From positions 1-64,000 of the forward strand of contig CAIXUZ010000060.1 of NCBI GenBank assembly GCA_903922735.1: 64,000 nucleotides of DNA. The letters are read 5' to 3'. Under the pieces are notes generated by a model. That model worked only from the letters and a program-made list of their open reading frames with translations. It was not told the DNA's origin and made no database searches. Below are positions 59,772 through 64,000 of the stretch, piece after piece. A program made the position numbers and the translations under genes. How positions within the stretch are numbered: the stretch's first letter is position 1; every line of letters starts with the position of its first letter. This DNA comes from an uncultured Verrucomicrobia subdivision 3 bacterium. Its GTDB lineage: Bacteria; Verrucomicrobiota; Verrucomicrobiia; Limisphaerales; UBA11358.

Positions 59772-60233
59772 ATTTTCATCATGTGTTGTGTCAGACAACG
59801 GCATTGATGTGTTTCATTTCACATGTGCGGCGAGACATTTCACATGTGCGCGGTCACATTTCTCATGTGCGGAGCCACGCCGCACATGTGCGGCGAGACA
59901 TTTCTCATGTGGGCTGTCACATTTCTCATGTGCGGAGTCACGCCGCACATGTGGGGCGTGACATTTCACATGTGCGGTATGGCAATTCACATGTGCGGTG
60001 GCAGACAACACATGTGTTATGGAAGACAACCGCAGGGTTGTTCAGGGCAGCGGCATGGATGGTTGAACCAGCCGCATGGTTGTCTTTCGGTTCACCTGCG
60101 CGGCGAGAAAGTTCACCGGTGCGGGGGAAGCCAACGGCATCGATGGCTGAGCCAACGGCATGGCTGTCCCAGACAACAGCATGGTTGTCCCAGGCAACGG
60201 CATGGCTGCCTTTCAGTTCTCATGGGCGGCGGA
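59772..60233. repeat. Phased dyad array 3 (21-bp period)
   Basis: About 22 units of 21 bp. The symmetric centre of most units is CATG or a one-base variant; CATG centres fall at 59781.5, 59823.5, 59844.5, 59865.5 and so on to 60222.5, every one a multiple of 21 from the first. Early units have CACATGTG cores, one a perfect CGCCGCACATGTGCGGCG. Later units have GACAACAGCATGGTTGTC and similar. The sequence changes along the array while phase is kept. No gene was found between 59443 and 60345; long open frames here follow only from the period. Confidence 0.9.
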
Positions 60234-60345
60234 AGGCGGCACCGGTCGGACGGCAGGAGCGGCCAAAGAAGTTATTCACCGTTTTGCCACCGGTCAGAAA
60301 CGTGAGGGGCGTGGCAACAAGGTGGCAGCGGGCCAGGCCCGCCGG

Positions 60346-62337
60346 TCAGCGCTTCGCATCCGTGCGGAACGGCATGGCGGGCAGTCCGCTGCCGTTGGAA
60401 AAATTGCACCCTTCCGGATTGTTGAAGAACGCATAGCGCACGGCGACCGGCTTGACCACCTGCGGACTGGAGACCAGCACCGTTTCCCCGTCAATCTGCG
60501 CGGAGGCTGGGACGAATTTCCGGTCCGCGCCGGCAATGACGAAATGTTTCAGCGGCTGGCCGTTGAGGGATCTCAAGCCCTTCGCAAAAACAAATTCCAG
60601 GCGGATGGCGGAACCTTCCACCGTCATCGAATCATAAACCGGCCCGCAGTATTCAAGGGGTTTGCCATAAATCTTCGCCAGCGCCACGAGCGCCAGGCGG
60701 CGGCCGATTTCGCGCTTGTTTTTCGGATGCACGTCCTTGGCCTCGCCGATGTCGATGCCCACCGAGAGGCCGCAGTTCGGCACGTCCCGGGCCGTGAGGG
60801 CCTGCGCCTCGCGCAATTCGGCCCAGTCGGTTCCCAGCGCGCTGCCCGCCGTCCAATTGGGCAGCTGCTGGATGAGGAACGGAAAATCGGCGCCCCAGCA
60901 GGCGCGCCAGTCACAGATCATCAGCGACAGCAAGGTGCGATAGATCGACGCCCGCCCGGCATCCTGTTCGCCCTGATACCAAAGCGCGCCCTTGAGGGCG
61001 AAAGGCGCGAGCGGCCGGATCATCCCGCCAAACAAGGCGCTCGAGGTGTGCGCGGCATCGCCCTTGGGCGTGGCCGGGCGCGCCGCCAAAGCCGTCGCGG
61101 TCAGAGGCGGAAATTCTCTTTCCACTTTGACGAGCCAGTCGTCGCCGGCAAATTTCGCGCCCGATTCCTGCAAGGCATATTCGATGCCCGGGTTGCCCAG
61201 CGGGGTCTTGTCACCCGTGTTGACCACGAACCGCAGCGCCAGCACGTTCTTTCCCGACTGAACCAGCTTGGCGGGCAAAGTTGGGTACATGTATCCGAAG
61301 TAAAATTCCGGCGCCTGCTTGCCAAATTCAAAAAACCGCCCGCCGTTCCAATAAGCAGTGAGGTATTGTTCGTCCACCCGGCCGGGGAGCAGCCGGAGGT
61401 CTTTTTTGGCGGCCGAAGCGGGCAGCGACATTTCCTTCCGGAGCCAGACGATGCCGCCATTCGTCAAACCGATGTCGCGCCAGCGGGCAGTGATTTTCAT
61501 TTTCTTCCAGCCGGCCGCGGGCACATCGGATTTGTGCCAGCCGTTTTTCTCGCCCAGGTTTTCTGCGTCCACGCGGTCGTTCGCCTGCTCCCACGCGGCG
61601 ATGGCGGCGGGGAAGTTTTTGATCTGGTCCGGCAATTGATTCAGATTGGCAATCTGCCCGTCCGCCCGCGCCTTGAATTCCGGCACGAGATCCAGCGCGG
61701 CCCGGCTCGTCCAGCTTTCGGCCGAGGTGCCGCCCCAGGAGGAATTCAGCAATCCGATCGGCACGCCCACCTGCTTCTGCACCTCGCGCGCAAAATAAAA
61801 CCCGGCGGCGGTGAAGTCGCCGACGGATTGCGGCGTGCAGACGGCCCACTTGACCGCGGCATCATCCTGGGGTTCGACCGACGGCCGGTGCGGCACGAAA
61901 CCCTGGCGGATACGCGGGAAATTTGCGTTCGTCAGATCACCGGCGTAAATCGTGGCTTTCAACGCATTCATCGAATACGCCATGTTGGACTGGCCGGAGC
62001 AGAGCCAGACATCGCCCACCAGCACGTCGGAAACCTTCACCCGCGAATCTTTGCCGGAGACGATCAGTTCGCGCGGCTCGGCGCTGGCGGACAGGGAATC
62101 CAGTTTCAGCAGCCATTTGCCCTGCGCGTCGGCGAGGACGGTTTTCCTTTGCCCGGCGAATTCCACCGCCACCGGCTCACCCGGGTCCGCCCAGCCCCAG
62201 ACGGCCACGTCGGCATCGCGCTGCAACACCATGTGATCCGAGAAAACTCCGGGCAAACGGACTTTGGCCTGAAGCGAAAGGGCGGACGCCAGCAATACCA
62301 ACAGGCATTGAAGCCGATGACGGCGGAAGGTTTTCAT
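60346..62337 (-). CDS. Sialate O-acetylesterase, SGNH type, secreted
   Basis: This is a 663-residue protein from the ATG at 62337 (MKTFRRHRLQCLLVLLASAL), which overlaps the fucosidase stop by 4 bp (ATGA). The SGNH esterase has the Ser in WLCSGQSNMAYS (about residue 115), LNSSWGGTSAESW, WYQGEQDA and the catalytic-base motif DVHPKNKREIGRRLA. A jelly-roll-like insert lies in the middle (about 270-400). It removes O-acetyl groups from sialic acid or other acetylated sugars. Pairing with a fucosidase suggests work on acetylated glycans, which then become available to exo-glycosidases. Confidence 0.93.
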   Translation of the reverse strand: MKTFRRHRLQCLLVLLASALSLQAKVRLPGVFSDHMVLQRDADVAVWGWADPGEPVAVEFAGQRKTVLADAQGKWLLKLDSLSASAEPRELIVSGKDSRVKVSDVLVGDVWLCSGQSNMAYSMNALKATIYAGDLTNANFPRIRQGFVPHRPSVEPQDDAAVKWAVCTPQSVGDFTAAGFYFAREVQKQVGVPIGLLNSSWGGTSAESWTSRAALDLVPEFKARADGQIANLNQLPDQIKNFPAAIAAWEQANDRVDAENLGEKNGWHKSDVPAAGWKKMKITARWRDIGLTNGGIVWLRKEMSLPASAAKKDLRLLPGRVDEQYLTAYWNGGRFFEFGKQAPEFYFGYMYPTLPAKLVQSGKNVLALRFVVNTGDKTPLGNPGIEYALQESGAKFAGDDWLVKVEREFPPLTATALAARPATPKGDAAHTSSALFGGMIRPLAPFALKGALWYQGEQDAGRASIYRTLLSLMICDWRACWGADFPFLIQQLPNWTAGSALGTDWAELREAQALTARDVPNCGLSVGIDIGEAKDVHPKNKREIGRRLALVALAKIYGKPLEYCGPVYDSMTVEGSAIRLEFVFAKGLRSLNGQPLKHFVIAGADRKFVPASAQIDGETVLVSSPQVVKPVAVRYAFFNNPEGCNFSNGSGLPAMPFRTDAKR

Positions 62338-63833
62338 GGCATTGATTTTTCCGGCAGCACTTCCGCGCCGGTGATTTTGAACGTGTAAGCGTAATGGCAT
62401 GGCGCCGCATCCGGGCCAAGTTCGGGCGTGGTGATGGTGAGCGTGCCGGCATGGAAAGTTTTCTTGAGTTCGCCGGGCACGCCCAACAGCGTCACCTTCG
62501 CATTTTTCGGCACCTTCACATCGCGCAACACCAGCTTCTTCCCCGGCCAGCCGGTGGTGATGGCATAGAGCGCGTCCGGCTTCTGCGTGAAGAAAGCCTG
62601 CTTCACCGCCACGCCGTTCCTGGGCTGCTGGCCGATTTGATCCATCAGATTATACTTCACCATGTATTCGCCGTATTCCTGTTTGGGCGGCTTGCCCTCC
62701 GTCCATTGGCAGGTGCGCGCGGCGCAGCGCGAGCCGTAAATCGCCTCGCCATTGACCTTGAGCCAGTCGCCGATTTCCAGCAACCGCTGCTCCATCAGGG
62801 GCGGAATAGTGCCGTCCGCCGCCGGCCCGATGTCTAACAGCAGGTTGCCGCCGCGGCTGACGAGATCCGCCAGCACGAGGATGAATTCGCGCGAGGTCTT
62901 GTAATCATCAAAGCGTTCCGCGCGGTTCAAGCCGTAAGAGTAGGCCATGCCGCGGCTCTCTTCCCACGGATGCGACCCGTCTTTCATGCCCGCCGCGTAT
63001 TCCGTCGTCCAATAGCCGCCATGCTTGTGCCGGCAATCCTTGCCCCAGCGGTCATTCACCACCACTTCATCTTTGCAGGACGATTCATTGAACAGCCACG
63101 CCAGCAGCTCCTCGCTCTTCCAATCCTTGGACTGCAAGTCCCATTCGCCGTCGGCAAAAATGATGGCAGGCTGGTAGCGCGTGACGACGTCCTTGAACTG
63201 GGGCGTCATGTGCTGGGAAACATACGCGGCCTTGTTCGTCAGCCAGAGCGGGTTGAACCATTCGTAAAGTGAGTAGTAGAAGCCGAACTTCAGGCCGCGT
63301 TCGCGCGTGGCGGCGGCCAGTTCCCCCATCAAATCACGCTTCGGGCCGATCTCGACGGCATTCCACGGGCGCCCCCAGGCTTTGCTGGCCTCGGCGCTGG
63401 GCCAGAGCGCAAAACCCTCGTGATGCTTGGAGGTGGGCACGACATATTTGATGCCGGCGCGGGCAAACAAATCGACCCACTGTTTGGCGTCAAACAATTC
63501 GGCGGTGAAGCGCGGGGCGAAATCTTTGTAATCGAAATTCGTGCCGTAATTCTTGTCGTGGAAAGCGCGCCAAGGCGCCCATTTGGCTTTCTTTTCATTG
63601 AGCCGGTTCCAATACCACTCGGCATATTCGCCCGGCATGCCCCACGCCGGGACGGAATATACGCCCCAATGGATGAACACGCCGAACTTGGCATCTTGAA
63701 ACCATGCCGGCGTTGGCCGCTGATCCAGCGAGTGCCAGTTTGATTCGTAGGTTTTATCGGCGGCGCCGATCAATGAAGCGGTGCTGATGAGCGCGAGCGC
63801 ACCGAAAATAATTTTGTTGATGGTTGTTTTCAT
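62334..63833 (-). CDS. GH29 alpha-L-fucosidase, secreted
   Basis: This is a 499-residue protein with a signal (MKTTINKIIFGALALISTAS). The GH29 barrel shows WFQDAKFGVFIHWGVYSVPA near residue 45, TSKHHEGFALWPS, the nucleophile Asp in FADGEWDLQS (about 226) and GGNLLLDIGPAADGTIPPLM. A C-terminal beta domain follows (about 365-499). It releases alpha-L-fucose. The start at 63833 leaves 167 bp to the window end with no other gene, so upstream operon members, if any, lie outside the window. Confidence 0.95.
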   Translation of the reverse strand: MKTTINKIIFGALALISTASLIGAADKTYESNWHSLDQRPTPAWFQDAKFGVFIHWGVYSVPAWGMPGEYAEWYWNRLNEKKAKWAPWRAFHDKNYGTNFDYKDFAPRFTAELFDAKQWVDLFARAGIKYVVPTSKHHEGFALWPSAEASKAWGRPWNAVEIGPKRDLMGELAAATRERGLKFGFYYSLYEWFNPLWLTNKAAYVSQHMTPQFKDVVTRYQPAIIFADGEWDLQSKDWKSEELLAWLFNESSCKDEVVVNDRWGKDCRHKHGGYWTTEYAAGMKDGSHPWEESRGMAYSYGLNRAERFDDYKTSREFILVLADLVSRGGNLLLDIGPAADGTIPPLMEQRLLEIGDWLKVNGEAIYGSRCAARTCQWTEGKPPKQEYGEYMVKYNLMDQIGQQPRNGVAVKQAFFTQKPDALYAITTGWPGKKLVLRDVKVPKNAKVTLLGVPGELKKTFHAGTLTITTPELGPDAAPCHYAYTFKITGAEVLPEKSMP

Positions 63834-64000
63834 GGATCAAGTGGAATCGATGTTATTATTCGTTTTGAAAAAATTCACGCTCAATTTTCAGAAACCGGTG
63901 AAATCGGCGCGCATGGCTGCGGACAAACCGCCTTTCGCGAAATAATGGCGACAAAGTTCCCAAACTTGTCAAAAATGGGGCATGACCCTTGGACTCCAGT

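Noticed and set aside
59772-60233. CRISPR array or coding region of about 217 residues
   Set aside because: There are no spacers. The open frames on both strands result from a period divisible by three; no RBS or sensible start is seen and the peptides have no recognisable fold.
60160-62388. Open frame of 742 codons opposite the sialate O-acetylesterase
   Set aside because: It starts in array 3 and continues as an antisense shadow.

Overview
The window looks like a piece of chromosome from a GC-rich, heterotrophic Verrucomicrobiota bacterium (Pedosphaera/Limisphaera-like), inferred from gene content and not from any database search. The markers are an operon of DUF1501, DUF1549/DUF1553 and PPC-domain proteins, many secreted glycoside hydrolases of the Planctomycetes-Verrucomicrobia type, few clear Shine-Dalgarno sequences, and dispersed palindromic repeats. 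About 44 protein genes are supported, plus one SRP RNA.

Layout. 1-300: the start of an IS transposase runs off the left edge, followed by small repeats. 302-5505 (minus): DUF1549/1553, DUF1501 and PPC operon. 5608-11257 (plus): a RidA-like protein, a small membrane protein, SRP RNA, then dnaX, ybaB, recR and a HAD phosphatase. 11598-17315 (minus): Gfo/Idh/MocA oxidoreductase, DNA photolyase and a GH2 beta-galactosidase-like enzyme. 17365-22062: a small conserved gene, a large secreted metalloprotease, and a toxin-antitoxin pair with a divergent HTH gene. Three of these genes begin with copies of the same 5' module. 22793-29947: envelope proteostasis genes (CbpA-like DnaJ, HtrA, FKBP, Prc), yacG, a membrane protein and a phosphoesterase. 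30029-32499: an esterase and small genes.

33211-57460 is a carbohydrate island. Operon 1 (minus, 45831 to 34383) has a DUF5107/TPR protein, GH27 alpha-galactosidase, GH2, sugar porter and a beta-helix protein. A divergent AraC regulator lies at 45935. Operon 2 (minus, 57460 to 46835) has a GH97 fused to an FAD oxidoreductase, beta-mannosidase, an FHS sugar permease and GH3. A GH29 fucosidase and a sialate O-acetylesterase follow at 60346-63833. Together they suggest uptake and stepwise exo-trimming of galactose-, mannose- and fucose-containing glycans.

The most unusual signal is non-coding. Three intergenic regions (about 22.4-22.75, 32.8-33.03 and 59.77-60.23 kb) carry arrays of dyad-symmetric units phased at 21 bp. 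The unit sequence differs between arrays, but period and symmetry are shared. The second and third arrays each lie about 180 bp downstream of a shared leader of about 80 bp, and the leader sits at the upstream end of a cluster of small AT-rich minus-strand genes. In the 58-59 kb cluster the small genes are separated by structured spacers that resemble integron attC sites. I know of no described element that matches the leader-plus-array arrangement.
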